Assembly: GCA_007996965.1 (NCBI GenBank)
Contig: BIMP01000002.1
Coordinates: 1-44,742 of the forward strand
DNA length: 44,742 nucleotides
Origin: a cyanobiont of Ornithocercus magnificus
GTDB lineage: Bacteria; Cyanobacteriota; Cyanobacteriia; PCC-6307; Cyanobiaceae
Direction: 5' to 3'
The notes below the pieces were generated by a model. The model ran no database searches. It worked only from the letters and a program-made list of their open reading frames with translations, and had not been told where the DNA came from. Shown here in pieces: positions 34,944 through 44,708 of this stretch. Made by a program: the position numbers and the translations under genes. The first letter of the stretch is position 1. Each line of letters starts with the position of its first letter.

Positions 34944-35853
34944 TTGAGGAAAGCACCAACCCTGAGGAGTAACAAAGGTGCGTTGCAGGTTCGGGTCTGT
35001 CTGGATGGGAAGGATTACTTCATCAACCGCTTGGGAAGGTTGATGACCCTGTTGCCAGAGCACTAGCCCAGGCGATCTCTGCCGAGATCTGGAGTGATTT
35101 CCAGCAGGGTGTCCTGGACCTGAGTTTGAACCGCTATCGCCCGCTGGTGGACGGGAGGGGCCTGGATTTGCTGGATGGTCTTAAGGAGTTGATGGAGCAG
35201 AGCAAGCAAGGACGTGTCATCCATACCTATCGGACTGTCTTACGGTTTGGGCCTCCCCTCAAGACCAATCAAGAGGTTCGGAGCTTTGTGGAGTGGATGA
35301 AGAAGGAAGGACTGATAGCGTCCACGCAGTCCACGATCCTCAGCACCATTCGCAGCGTTCAACCGAAGAACAAAGTGTTGGCATCAGTGGTGATCAAGGT
35401 GCCAACCAGAAGTGTCTAGCAAGAGGTCCTCAGCAAGGAAGAGATCCAACAGGTACTGGCAGACCTCAAGATCAATGAGAACTGGTTCTAACCCTACTTC
35501 TTGCTGTGGATGAGTACAGGACTGAGGAATTCAGAACTGATTGGTTTGACGTGGGATGCCGTTCGGTTGGAGGACGGTGAACTCTTGATCAGTAAGACCC
35601 TCAAGCGAGATGGGACTGCTACCCACAAGAGGTTTTGGGGTCCGACCAAGACAGGGAAGAGCAGAGTGGTTCCGACCAATCCCCAGGTGTTGGAGATGTT
35701 GAAGAAGCATCACGCCACGATGAAGGCACTGGGTCTCTATACCAAGAGTAGACTGGTGTTGCGACTCCCAGGTTCTATGGGCATCTATAATGACAGTGGT
35801 CTAGAGCTGGTCTGGAAGCGGAGCCAGAGGCGGGTTGGATTGGAGCCAAGACA
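34944..35853 (+). pseudogene. Tyrosine integrase of element B, broken and truncated
   Basis: This is homologous to integrase 1, with the same GAGGAG then TTG start. A frameshift near 35035, TAG at 35417-35419 and TAA at 35489-35491 interrupt it. Catalytic Arg (STGLRNSELIGLTWD) and Lys (TKTGKSRVV) are readable, but homology stops at RVGLEP (35853), before the RH box and the Tyr nucleophile. It is inactive. It may be an older insertion than element A. Confidence 0.85.
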
Positions 35854-36150
35854 CTGGAATATTCTTCATATTATCAATTTAATTATTATTACTTTAGGCT
35901 AATTATCCTTTTTTGTCAAGTATACTGACCTGCTGACTTAAGTAAGAAACTTAATCCTTCATGTATAAATAACAAAGCCAGGATGAATTCCGCTTAAAGG
36001 CCCTATTGTACTCTTGGGGCAGAATGTCGCTACAGCGGGGATCAAGAGAAAATTATAATTAAAAAATAGAGAGTTAAATCTCTCTCAGTATGCCATCTAA
36101 GTCCTTGCCCTGTAAGCATAAATATTTACAAGAATCGTCGGTACACAAAA

Positions 36151-36345
36151 ATGAACACAGTAATTCAGCAAAGAGAAGTCCCGCTTCGATACCAGATTTC
36201 CTACAAGGAAAGCGAGAAGGGTTTGCTGCTAATGGAAAGTGAATTGATGAAGCACTTTAGGATGGGTAGCTCTAATCTCCACAAGTATTTCGTGAGAGTT
36301 AATTACAACTTGCTTAAGAAGCCAAATCCATTCATGTCGTTGTAG
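36151..36345 (+). CDS. Small protein, RHH-like
   Basis: The protein has 64 residues: RYQISYKESEK, then GLLLMESELMKHF and SSNLHKYFVRVNYNLL, a strand-helix-helix order that could be an RHH fold. It is first in a run of five small frames (36151-37313) with gaps of 2 bases or overlaps. No strong ribosome binding site is seen. Confidence 0.45.
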   Translation: MNTVIQQREVPLRYQISYKESEKGLLLMESELMKHFRMGSSNLHKYFVRVNYNLLKKPNPFMSL

Positions 36346-36347
36346 GA

Positions 36348-36566
36348 ATGAAAGACACTCGCTTGGTTCCAAAGCTTCTGGAGCATCTATACAAAGAAAG
36401 GGAAAGAATTGGATCTACTGGTCACCGTGTTGATCCTGACCTGAGAAAAGCGTATGAGTTTGTTAACCAGGAGATCCAAAATCTGCAGATGATCATCTTT
36501 GAAAGTCAGTATAAAGAATTCAGTAATAAGCTATCCGATCTATTGAAGGCATCTAATGCTGTTTAG
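36348..36566 (+). CDS. Small helical hypothetical protein
   Basis: The protein has 72 residues and starts 2 bases after the previous stop. It is largely helical and charged (LVPKLLEHLYKERERIGS, AYEFVNQEIQNLQMIIFE). Its stop overlaps the next start by 11 bases. Function unknown. Confidence 0.5.
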   Translation: MKDTRLVPKLLEHLYKERERIGSTGHRVDPDLRKAYEFVNQEIQNLQMIIFESQYKEFSNKLSDLLKASNAV

Positions 36567-36900
36567 AGACTATGTAGAACTACTTTATCAAGCCTATTTA
36601 CAAGACAAAGGATATCTACAAACCTTAAGAGACATGATCCGATCTCAAGAGTTCAGCAAAGACCAGATTTATAACCCAGCATTTGAGAACTGGGAAGACA
36701 TCAGACATGAAGACCCATCAACTCACCATCAGGGAAGGTGGAAATATCACCCGAACCCGATCAATCCAGAAGCTGGAGTATTTGTGTTTGAAGAGGTTCA
36801 GAAGTCTAAAAAGCAATGGGGAATTATCAAAGACTGTGTGAGGAGGAAGCAAAAGGGTGATCAATATAAAAGACAACAAGCTAGAGAAGATGATCGATGA
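36556..36900 (+). CDS. Hypothetical protein of the small-gene cluster
   Basis: The protein has 114 residues: a helical N-terminus (YVELLYQAYLQDKGYLQT), a central segment rich in Asn/His/Pro (HHQGRWKYHPNPINPEAG) and a basic tail (RRKQKGDQYKRQQARE). It overlaps both neighbours, so it is co-translated. Nothing identifies a family. It lies in element B at the place where element A has its Rep gene. Confidence 0.5.
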   Translation: MLFRDYVELLYQAYLQDKGYLQTLRDMIRSQEFSKDQIYNPAFENWEDIRHEDPSTHHQGRWKYHPNPINPEAGVFVFEEVQKSKKQWGIIKDCVRRKQKGDQYKRQQAREDDR

Positions 36901-37000
36901 GTTCCTGAAAAGAACTCACTACTCAAGTCCCATCGAATATCTAGAGAGCAAGATTAAGAGAGATCATGCCATGGTGATGAAAAACAAAAAAGTTGGATAG
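36857..37000 (+). CDS. Small RHH/CopG-like protein
   Basis: The protein has 47 residues from GTG 36857, with AGGAGG 11 bases upstream, inside the end of the previous gene. It reads VINIKDNKLEKMIDEFLKRT then SSPIEYLESKIKRDHAM, a strand followed by two helices as in CopG-type proteins. It is parallel to the RHH genes of element A. Confidence 0.4.
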   Translation: MINIKDNKLEKMIDEFLKRTHYSSPIEYLESKIKRDHAMVMKNKKVG

Positions 37001-37006
37001 TGATCA

Positions 37007-37313
37007 ATGGTCACTTTTAAGGACTTCAGGCATAAAACGAATGAGATCCTACTTTTAAACTACGAAGAGAGCGCTTTCTACATTTACCGAACAGACACCA
37101 AACTGTGCTTGCCCGTGGTTTACAAGGTTCTGGAAGCGGTTCCTCACGATCTTTTGGTACTAGGTCCCTGTTTGGCGTCAGGGGCAGCAGTAAGACCTTC
37201 ACGAACGCCTACAGCAAGCGTTTACACGTGGATTATTCGAGGAAAACCCAAGCAAAAGAATCCGTTTCAAGGGCATCTGGGATGCTCAGGGGAACTTCCA
37301 CGACTTCGATTAA
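37007..37313 (+). pseudogene. Unknown small protein with a probable frameshift
   Basis: From ATG 37007 the frame reads VTFKDFRHKTNEILLLNYEE and SAFYIYRTDTKLCLPVVYKV. From about 37194 a different frame is more protein-like: DLHERLQQAFTRGLFEENPS and KRIRFKGIWDAQGNFHDFD to TAA 37311. One frameshift around 37150-37190 would join them into a protein of about 100 residues. Family unknown. It is last in the small-gene cluster. Confidence 0.35.
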
Positions 37314-37660
37314 GGGCTTCATGAACTTCTGGACTGATCCGAATAGCTTTGTGCAGATTAAAATTGGTATTTGAATCGACCTTTATTCGAAACCTGATTA
37401 CAGTCTCCGTGTACTCCTCTTCAATGACTGACAAGTGGCATAGCCCAGCACGTAAATATTGACATCACTAAATGCTTAGATATTGCTCTACTTGAAAGCT
37501 AGCTTATACTAGATTTCTTGCTTGTACATCCTCTTTGCTCCAATCCTTATAAGAACAATTTCCCGATCCTTCCTTAAGAACGTGAATATCGGTAGACCAC
37601 ATCCCGGCGCATCTATTGCCAGAGATGTTATAATGAAACCTATTAAAGACATGCAAGTCA
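37314..37660. other. Spacer before the methyltransferase
   Basis: No supported frame. An AT-rich patch just before 37661 may contain the promoter of the methyltransferase gene, but no clear boxes can be assigned. Confidence 0.35.
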
Positions 37661-38342
37661 GTGTATACCTGTATTGATTTGTTTGCTGGTTGCGGGGGGC
37701 TTAGTACAGGCTTGGAACTTGCCGGATTTCAAGTTCTTTTTGCAAATGAAATACATCAGTCTTATTCAACATCCCTTAAGGCGAATCATCCTGGGACTTT
37801 GGTAGATGTAGACGACATTCGTCTAACCTCACCCTGCTTAATCTACAATTCTCTTGGTATAAAGAGAGGCGAGCTGGACCTAGTAGCAGGGGGGACCGCC
37901 TTGTCAGGGATTTAGTGTAAACGTTCCAGTTCGTAAGGATTCTGATGAAAGAAATCATCTTTTCCACGACTTCATTCTTTATGTAAAAGAGTTCGAGCCT
38001 AAGCTAGTCCTCATCGAAAATGTGCCCGGTATGGTTTCATACGAGAAGAGCGAAACGGTTAGATCAATCAAAAGTGCTCTGAAAGAATTAGGATACCTTG
38101 TTGAAGCCCGTATTCTTTTTACTCCGCACTATGGTGTTCCTCAAATAAGATGGCGCTCTATCTTTTTGGCGTCAAGGCTTGGGCATGACCCTCTAAGTCT
38201 TTTCCCTTTGCCCAGTTACAAAGCAAAGGGGATCTCTAACTTTACGACTCGTCTCGATTATGCCTATAAATTCTTTGGGTACTTCATCGCAATATGTCTG
38301 GACTACCCAGTCCATGCTCATTTGGGCTCCTGTGCTAATTGA
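37661..38342 (+). pseudogene. C5-cytosine DNA methyltransferase, frameshifted and 3'-truncated
   Basis: Motif I is TCIDLFAGCGGLSTGLELAG. The catalytic motif IV should read GGPPCQGFSV, but a run of six G (37889-37894) shifts the frame to GGTALSGI and a stop at 37915; with five G the motif is perfect. In the next frame come LVLIENVPGMVS (motif VI, ENV) and HYGVPQIRWRSIF (motif VIII). Homology ends about 38280, so the target-recognition domain and motifs IX-X are missing. It faces the NotI-type endonuclease gene. The G-run could be a slippage hotspot, but the missing 3' end makes this copy dead. Confidence 0.8.
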
Positions 38343-38730
38343 TATCTCTTTGCCTGAGTTTTGTCCAAAAGCTATATACTGTCAATCTGTTATTGGTAGC
38401 TTCTATCCTTTTCTTCAGATTTTGGAGGTTCCCGCCGGCTATAAATTCATAATCAGCTCCCCATGTCTGAATTGCTATGTTGCGAATGATCTGGAAATTG
38501 TTGCCATATAGTCTCTTGGGGCAGATGACTACGTCTCGACTTGGGTTTGGTTTTGAACCTTTGGTGACTGAGCAGACGCTATAAATTATTGATCTATCGT
38601 GATTTGTCTTTGTGCACTGGCTTCCAGTAAATATGCAAAGCTTTTCCCTCCTTGCAGTCTGAGCCTCAATTGAGCCATCATCAGGACTATACCTAAATAG
38701 CTCTGCTGGGTCCTTTCCGCTTGCCCGCAT
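38335..38730 (-). pseudogene. NotI-family restriction endonuclease, N-terminal part
   Basis: The frame has 131 residues from ATG 38730: GKDPAELFRYSPDD, then EKLCIFTGSQCTKTNHDRS, IIYSVCSVTKGSKPNPSRDV and VICPKRLYGNNFQ. The order of Cys residues and the V-CP-R-Y segment match the zinc-binding N-terminus of NotI-like enzymes, which are about 300-380 residues long. The nuclease core is missing. Its 3' end meets the 3' end of the methyltransferase at 38335-38342, so one deletion removed both tails. As an enzyme it is inactive. Confidence 0.75.
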
Positions 38731-38794
38731 ATCTTTTCTCTAATACCCGTATCTAGTCATTTGCGCTCGTGGGTGATGATATTTCTTGAATTCT

Positions 38795-39091
38795 TTAAAT
38801 TGTGTTTTTGATGGGCTGTCTTCCTCCCTGATCGATTGGTTCGACCAGCTTAATGGTCTCTTGGTGTTGCTGCTTTAAGTAGTGTTTTTGTCCACTATCC
38901 GGCTTGTCTTTCTTCTTTTCAGTGCCCTTTTTCTGCGTAGATAATGCTTCTCTATCTCTATCTTGAGTATTTCGAGTCGTTTTGTCTGGTGCTTTTGTGT
39001 ATTTTGGTCTCGCTGAGGGCTTCTTGTTTTCTGGAGCAGTGTCTGAAAGTACTTGTGTCCCTACATAATTATTTAGCCGAATGCTGATCAA
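38795..39091 (-). CDS. Low-complexity hydrophilic ORF
   Basis: The frame has 98 residues from TTG 39091 and is rich in Lys, Thr, Gln and Asp (KKGTEKKKDKPDSGQKHYLK). There is no domain, membrane segment or relative here. It might be a disordered protein or a decayed tail. It lies between the NotI-type gene and PLD copy 3. Confidence 0.25.
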   Translation of the reverse strand: MISIRLNNYVGTQVLSDTAPENKKPSARPKYTKAPDKTTRNTQDRDREALSTQKKGTEKKKDKPDSGQKHYLKQQHQETIKLVEPIDQGGRQPIKNTI

Positions 39092-39156
39092 TGGATTCCC
39101 GATCTTGCATTCGATTTAGCTATCTCTCAAGCCACTCTCCTCTTTTCTCTGCCTGC

Positions 39157-39450
39157 TCAACCTCTTTCCAATCCACTCTTACACTTTGCACGTTGCCAAT
39201 CAAGCTTGCGTTTGATTCGTGGTTTGATTCCCAATTCAGCTCCTTGCCACATTCTGTTCATTTCATGGGTAAAATGTGCAGCAATCTTGGCTGAATGAAT
39301 CACCAGGAGAGTTCCGTTGTTGGTATGAGCGGCAGCGGGTGACCAGTTGAAGGATCCAGTGATCACTTTGCGCTTGTCGATCACAGCGAACTTATAGTAT
39401 GACCTGTTAGAATATTTATCAAGGCTTTCTGCAATAAAAGTGTGGAACAA
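39157..39450 (-). pseudogene. Phospholipase-D-type nuclease tail, copy 3
   Basis: It reads RSYYKFAVIDKRKVITGSFN, WSPAAAHTNNGTLLVIHSAK and then HEMNRMWQGAELGIKPR. The catalytic His of HxK is Tyr here (YYKFAVID), so this copy is inactive. It lacks the upstream half and has no integrase beside it. It lies at the right end of element B. Downstream of its stop CTCAAGCCACTCTCC (near 39127) is shared with copy 2. Confidence 0.7.
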
Positions 39451-40147
39451 GCTTCATGATGCTATTAAACTAACCTGCCTTTCTCTACGAGCAAGAGTAT
39501 CAAGTGCTTTTTCTTCCTTCGCCGCAAAAGCTACAGCCTGCGTTATGGATCCCTACCTTATGACGATGAATACTGATTAAAGACAACCATTTACTCCTTA
39601 GGAAGGCCGGAGCTAGTAGTAGGGAGGAAGATTACCCAGATCTTTATTATCCTAGCTAACTTAATTCTTCTCTTAGTCTTATTCTAATTAAGGGAAAGCT
39701 AGTAGAAAATCCATTACAGGAGAAACAGAGTCAAGAACAGCATGCTGCAGAAGTTTGTGGTCTCATAGCTGGGGGCGAAAGTGCTATGGGGATTTCCTAC
39801 CCAGGTATATAGAGCAGTCGAGCAAGCAGCACTTTTATAGTACTCTGTCTCTAGAGAATTATTAGCTGGTAATACTGTGTCTGCTGGCAAACCTCTTCGC
39901 TCCTAACGTTGGTGCATCTGGGTAGGTTTAGCCCTGCTATTTACAGCTTTAGCAAGTGTGTTGATACTTGAGCAAAGCATGTAAAGTACATCCTTTGCTT
40001 CAATAACTCCGTCTCAGAGTAGACCGCTTGGAGCACATCCATTATGGGCCTGTACCGTCGCCTGCTCGAAGCTCATAGGTCACCAAAGCCATCCATTCTT
40101 GCCGAGTTATTTGCCAGGCTGGTTAAGCTGCCGATTAAGAGTTTGGA
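39451..40147. other. No clear gene
   Basis: No supported frame; AT-rich around 39640-39690. It probably contains the promoter of the carboxypeptidase gene, but no boxes are clear. Confidence 0.4.
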
Positions 40148-41677
40148 GTGAGCAGATCAACAGCCTGGGATTGCCTTGGCCATCATCTATATGACACCTG
40201 TCTTCTGGAGAGTATTCGGAGCACACTCTACTGGGATCAGAACACCCACATGCCTGTGAGCGGAGCCACCTGGCGAGGGGAACAACTTACCCTTTTAGCT
40301 CGTCAGCTACATCAGCGCCAAAGTTCACCTGATTATGCTGCCCTGGTAGCAGATGCCCGTTCTGAATGGGAGCAGGATACCCGCAGCGGACGGTTGACAG
40401 ATACAGAGAGCCAAAAGCGGGAACGCAATCTTGACCTTCTTATTCTGGATCTGCAGCGTCAGCAACGCCAGGACCCTAATCTTGTCTCAGAGCTCGCGAT
40501 GGCTAAAGCCAAGGGCTATAGCCTCTGGCAGAACGCCCGCGCTGCCAGCGATTTCTCTCTATTTGCTCCTGCCCTACGCCAGTTGGTTAGCCTGCGGCAA
40601 GAGCAGGCTAACCAACTGGCTGAGCCTAGGAGCTGTTGGGAGACTCTCGCTCAGCCTTTTGAACCTGATCTGCAACTGGATCGGTTGCTAGAGCTGTTCG
40701 CGCCTTTGAAGCAGCATCTCCCAGAATTACTAGATCAGGTAAACGCCGCTTCTAGGCCCAAGCATCCGAGCTGGGACCTCAGTGCTTCCCAGCAGCAGCG
40801 GCTCTGTAATCAGCTGTTCCAGGAGTGGGGACGCGACCTGTCTATTACCTCTGTAGCAAAATCAGCTCATCCCTTTTCGATCACCCTGGGTCCTCGTGAT
40901 TTCCGGCTGACCAGCCGGGTCGTTTCAGGTAGACCCCTGTCCTGCTTCCTGGCGACTGCTCATGAATGGGGGCACTCACTTTACGAACAAGGACTGCCAA
41001 CAGCTAGTCACCAATGGTCCCCCTGGCCCCTTGGTCAGGCCACCTCGATGGCGGTCCATGAAAGCCAATCGCTGTTCTGGGAGAACCGGGTAGCCCGGAG
41101 TGAACCATTTGCGCAGCGCTGGTGGCAACGCTTTCGCTCTGAAGGGGCTCCGCTGGAATCTGCCTCCATGTTCTGGCGGGCAATGAATCCGATTGCACCA
41201 GGCACTAGTCGTGTGGAGTCAGATGAGCTCAGCTACGGGCTTCACATCATAATCCGGACTGATCTGGAACTCGCCCTGCTGGAACAAGGCTTGCCTGTGG
41301 AAGACTTGCCATCTGAGTGGAATCGCCGTTACCAGGAACTGCTTGGGGTCACTCCTTCGCATGACGCCGAAGGCTGTCTTCAAGATGTTCACTGGTCTGA
41401 AGGAGCGTTCGGCTACTTCCCCTCCTATCTGTTGGGCCATCTGCTGAGTGCCCAGCTCAGCGAGGCGATGGAAGCTGCGATTGGTGCCCCTGAAGAGCAT
41501 ATTGCTTGTGGCGATATGACACGTCTCCTCACCTGGCTACGAGAGCACGTTCATTCTGTTGGTCGAGCTCTGAATACCGAAGGTCTGGTGCAGAAGGTGA
41601 GTGGGCATTCATTGACCAGTGAGGCCTTTCTCACATATCTCAAGGCCAAACTCGCCCGTCTGAAAAGCACCGACTGA
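40148..41677 (+). CDS. M32 family metallocarboxypeptidase (Taq-type)
   Basis: The protein has 509 residues from GTG 40148, the full family length. The zinc site HEWGH lies at 272-276 in LATAHEWGHSLYEQG; the third ligand Glu follows in MAVHESQSLFWENRVA, the normal M32 spacing. Other family blocks are present near the ends (YWDQNTHMP, HWSEGAFGYFPSYLLG). The enzyme removes C-terminal residues from peptides with broad specificity in the cytosol; there is no signal peptide. It is intact, with chromosomal codon use, and marks the return to core genome. Marine picocyanobacteria usually carry one such gene. Confidence 0.9.
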   Translation: MSRSTAWDCLGHHLYDTCLLESIRSTLYWDQNTHMPVSGATWRGEQLTLLARQLHQRQSSPDYAALVADARSEWEQDTRSGRLTDTESQKRERNLDLLILDLQRQQRQDPNLVSELAMAKAKGYSLWQNARAASDFSLFAPALRQLVSLRQEQANQLAEPRSCWETLAQPFEPDLQLDRLLELFAPLKQHLPELLDQVNAASRPKHPSWDLSASQQQRLCNQLFQEWGRDLSITSVAKSAHPFSITLGPRDFRLTSRVVSGRPLSCFLATAHEWGHSLYEQGLPTASHQWSPWPLGQATSMAVHESQSLFWENRVARSEPFAQRWWQRFRSEGAPLESASMFWRAMNPIAPGTSRVESDELSYGLHIIIRTDLELALLEQGLPVEDLPSEWNRRYQELLGVTPSHDAEGCLQDVHWSEGAFGYFPSYLLGHLLSAQLSEAMEAAIGAPEEHIACGDMTRLLTWLREHVHSVGRALNTEGLVQKVSGHSLTSEAFLTYLKAKLARLKSTD

Positions 41678-43682
41678 TCAAACATGCGAAGTTCCGACTA
41701 CTTCTTGTTGCTCTATCCCAAGGAAGTTGTAATTCCAATCTGAGTGGAATCCACCTAAAAGCATCTGGAGCAGTTCTTTAAGAGTGGATGATTAACGTGA
41801 TGAGTTTGGGAATATCAGGACAAAAAGCAAGGCAGGAAGGCTCTGCTGCCTCGGTACTATTATAGATAGCGAATACTGATAGAGATGCCTACCTACGCCT
41901 TAAATTAAGGTGAGGTACCATTTGTGGGAAATGATGTAAGCAAAGTATGAAGCTTGAAAAAGTACTTCAAGGCCTACGTTTCCCGGGATGGCTTCAGCAT
42001 TCACTGAATCGCTATGGTTCGTGCTGCCGATCTCCATGCTTCTAAGCTGGTCTGCCACAGCTCTGAGGTTAACTAGCACAGCCACCACACTCAACCGTCA
42101 AGAAGATGTTCTAGTGCCTTTGAACAACACTCGACTGAGTTTTGCAAGCTTGTAAGCTAGATGCATAGCATGGCTCCTGCTACAAACTGTGAGAATACAT
42201 AAGAGTATCCTGGTAGAGTACCTATTTTGGGAATAGCTTTTCCAACAAGCTAGAGGATTTATTGCAACAAGGACCTCGACAGTCTCAGATCATTGTCTTA
42301 GCAACAAAGCGGCAACATAACTATGCCGGATTTGCTAAAGCAGTTCTCCTGAGTGTGTTAGTTTGGCCCGGCCCTTTCTCCATTACTTTGCTTCTGCAGG
42401 CAGAATCACACGTAAGTCAAAATCAATTGCTTATGCAGAGCATTTTCTAAAGTAGGCGTGTCAGAAGATCAGATCATCGCATGCACATCAAAAGGGAATG
42501 GGACCAATGCATTAACTAGCTTTTTGACTCGATCCATCAGTTCAAGTCTTCGCATAATGCCGATCTTAAAGATGTTCTTTCCAAAGCTACCAACATTAAA
42601 ACGATATATACATGCTCTAGTTTTTAGTAAGCATCGCTTGGCTGGCTTGGCAGTTCTTTTCCCCTATCTTCGCCATTTGCCGCTCGAGTTCGCCAATTTG
42701 TGATGGTAGCTTGTCTTTTTCCTGTTTGTTAGCGCCATCTATCTCCGTACTTATTTTCTCAAGCACGTTGATATAATTTCTTGCTTCTCCTCAAAGCCAA
42801 GCTGAGTTTTTCTACCCTTTATTCCTTTCTAACTTATTCACATATACGAGCCTATTTCTCTCTCTTTGCTTGCTTTGCTCATATTTATAGACAAGGAGGA
42901 GTCTATCGAAACGAGTATTTCTATACTTTGTGCTTATTCTAGGCATAAATCGATTATATTATAATCTTGTTGATTGATTCATGAGTATTGATCATACTAT
43001 TTCTCATTAGCTTTACATTTTTTGTAGTTAACGCAAGTAGTGAGATTATTGCATTGGTTGCTGGAAACTCTGGAAGCTAATCATGAGGCTTGAAAAGATA
43101 TTTTGCCCGATTTTTAAGAGTTTTACCCTACTTATCAAGTAATTCTCTTTTTCCCTATCATTTAGTTTATGTTTTAGCTCTTGCCCTGCTCTCTCTGACT
43201 CGACTCCGAACCGGCCTTTCTTCTCAATAAGGTAGGCCTTAAAATCTTTACCCAGCCTTACTTTCTATAAAAAGTTAGGTGTCTTCGCTAGTTAACTATT
43301 TACCATCTAAGTGTTATGAAAGCTATAATTCCCACTAGTAAAATGAGGCCTTCCATTGTTTGGGTGCAACCACCAAAAAGCTTCCGTTGTCGTTGTAATG
43401 TAGTTCAAGCTCTGACTAAACATAGGTAATACAGCAATATCAGCAGTGATTAGCCTGGTTAGCACTAACCAAAGTTCACCTGCACCAGTTAGCATAAGGG
43501 GCCTGCTCCACGCTAGTAGAAACTACAAGGCGGGCACGCATCCACAGGATTAGTTTTCGGCAGTGCTGCTGCAACTCCAGAAACTTCTTAAGCGGCAACC
43601 GGCTGTTGGTGATTTCGAGATTGCTCGTGAAACCACGAGAACTCCTAGCAGCAAGCTTAGGAGAAGCGAGTTTTATTAAGAA
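41678..43682. other. 2 kb without a recognised gene
   Basis: Frames such as 42458-42703 have no domain or relative. The stretch 42700-43320 is distinctly AT-rich and pyrimidine-rich on the plus strand. It may be decayed element DNA or a spacer; nothing specific is seen. Confidence 0.45.
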
Positions 43683-44246
43683 GCCACAACCATGATAAAA
43701 GTCACGAGAGCTAACACACTACCTGGAGGTTGTACATCGTCTTGTTTTTTAAACATACTTAGCCGTACCTTTAGGAAAAGTTTCGATCCTTTCTTGAATC
43801 TAGGGAAACCTAGCCCTCTCTCCCACGCCACCACAGAGGGAGCCTCCAAGGATCAGAGAACTTGCTGCAGGACGTGTGAGGTGTGGTTTCTTTGGCCAGG
43901 GCCACGATGGCTTCGCTGCTGCTAAGGCAGCGCATTGCCTGGCAAAAGTAGGCTTCGGTACATCCGGCAAAATGGTGTATTCATGCAGCATTGAGCAGGC
44001 ATTGACGGGAGACTTCTTCGCTCACGCGAAGTCCCGCTGCTCAGCCAGTGCGTAATTCCAAACGCTTTTGCAGATGTCCAGCCAGCAGCCGAAGCTTTCG
44101 ACCTGGGTCGCAGTCGGCAGCGGCTTGAACTCGTAGGTCTGGTTGAGAATGACTAAGATACTAGCGCCTTTATTCGTGCTGTGTCTACAAAAAATCTGGA
44201 GGAACAGCTGCCTTAAAGAGCGGGGTTTAAAACCCATCAACAGCAA
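43683..44246 (-). pseudogene. IS605-type TnpB remnant
   Basis: The N-terminal part reads LNQTYEFKPLPTATQVESFG and WLDICKSVWNYALAEQRDF, the start of OrfB/TnpB proteins. After a frameshift come VNACSMLHEYTILPDVPKP and TFARQCAALAAAKPSW. A further frame gives GLGFPRFKKGSKLF. The RuvC catalytic residues and the zinc ribbon are missing, so neither nuclease function nor the usual omega-RNA end is preserved. No tnpA is seen. Confidence 0.65.
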
Positions 44247-44282
44247 ATCGTGCTCAGTTTTTTAGAGTCCCTTCATCCTTAG

Positions 44283-44420
44283 AAAACCTGCTTTTACCAG
44301 CCGCCCAGCGGGCGCAGATTTCGCGGTTGTCGGGTCAGGTTGTGAAATAGAAAATCGACGCCCGCCGTGGCAACTCAGAGCGGTGGCTGTTAAACTCGAT
44401 TTCCACGGTATCGCCACCAT
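44283..44420 (-). pseudogene. Decayed copy of the small membrane protein
   Basis: An ATG at 44420 starts MVAIPWKSSLTATALS, aligned with MKALSWRSSVAVTVF of 4360-4626. After a frameshift PDNREICARWAAGKSRF is readable. It shows that copies 1 and 3 of the module share this divergent gene, while copy 2 has the KAP gene there. Confidence 0.5.
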
Positions 44421-44708
44421 ATAGAGCCGGTTATGTCTGGATTTGAAGACAGTTGGGTCACCGGGGGTATCGGCATGCTAATTGTTTTGGTCTAAAAAAC
44501 CGCTTGTGATCTTGATGCCTTGACGGCAGGTGATGTGGAACTTGATCTGTCTCATTGCTTGTTTAGATCTCTGGATAGACGGACATCTACCCAGAGACTC
44601 AAAAGGGGTTTTTGCAGAACCTTAGTCAGGGACGGGCTCCTTACCCTTTGCTTCACAAGAGCTTCGTAAGACTAGCCCAATCCAAGCGGACCGTCAACCC
44701 ATCGGTCC
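44405..44708 (+). promoter_or_regulatory. Structured leader of the winged-helix module, copy 3
   Basis: This contains ATAGAGCCGGTTATGTCTGG as in copy 2, the hairpin CTCTGGATAGA / TCTACCCAGAG at 44569-44596 with loop CGGACA, and GGACCG (44688-44693) / CGGTCC (44703-44708) directly before the ATG. The middle hairpin is weaker here. Confidence 0.5.

Noticed and set aside
43692-43925. Plus-strand 77-codon frame
   Set aside because: It is antisense to the tnpB remnant, whose readable protein segments explain the region better.
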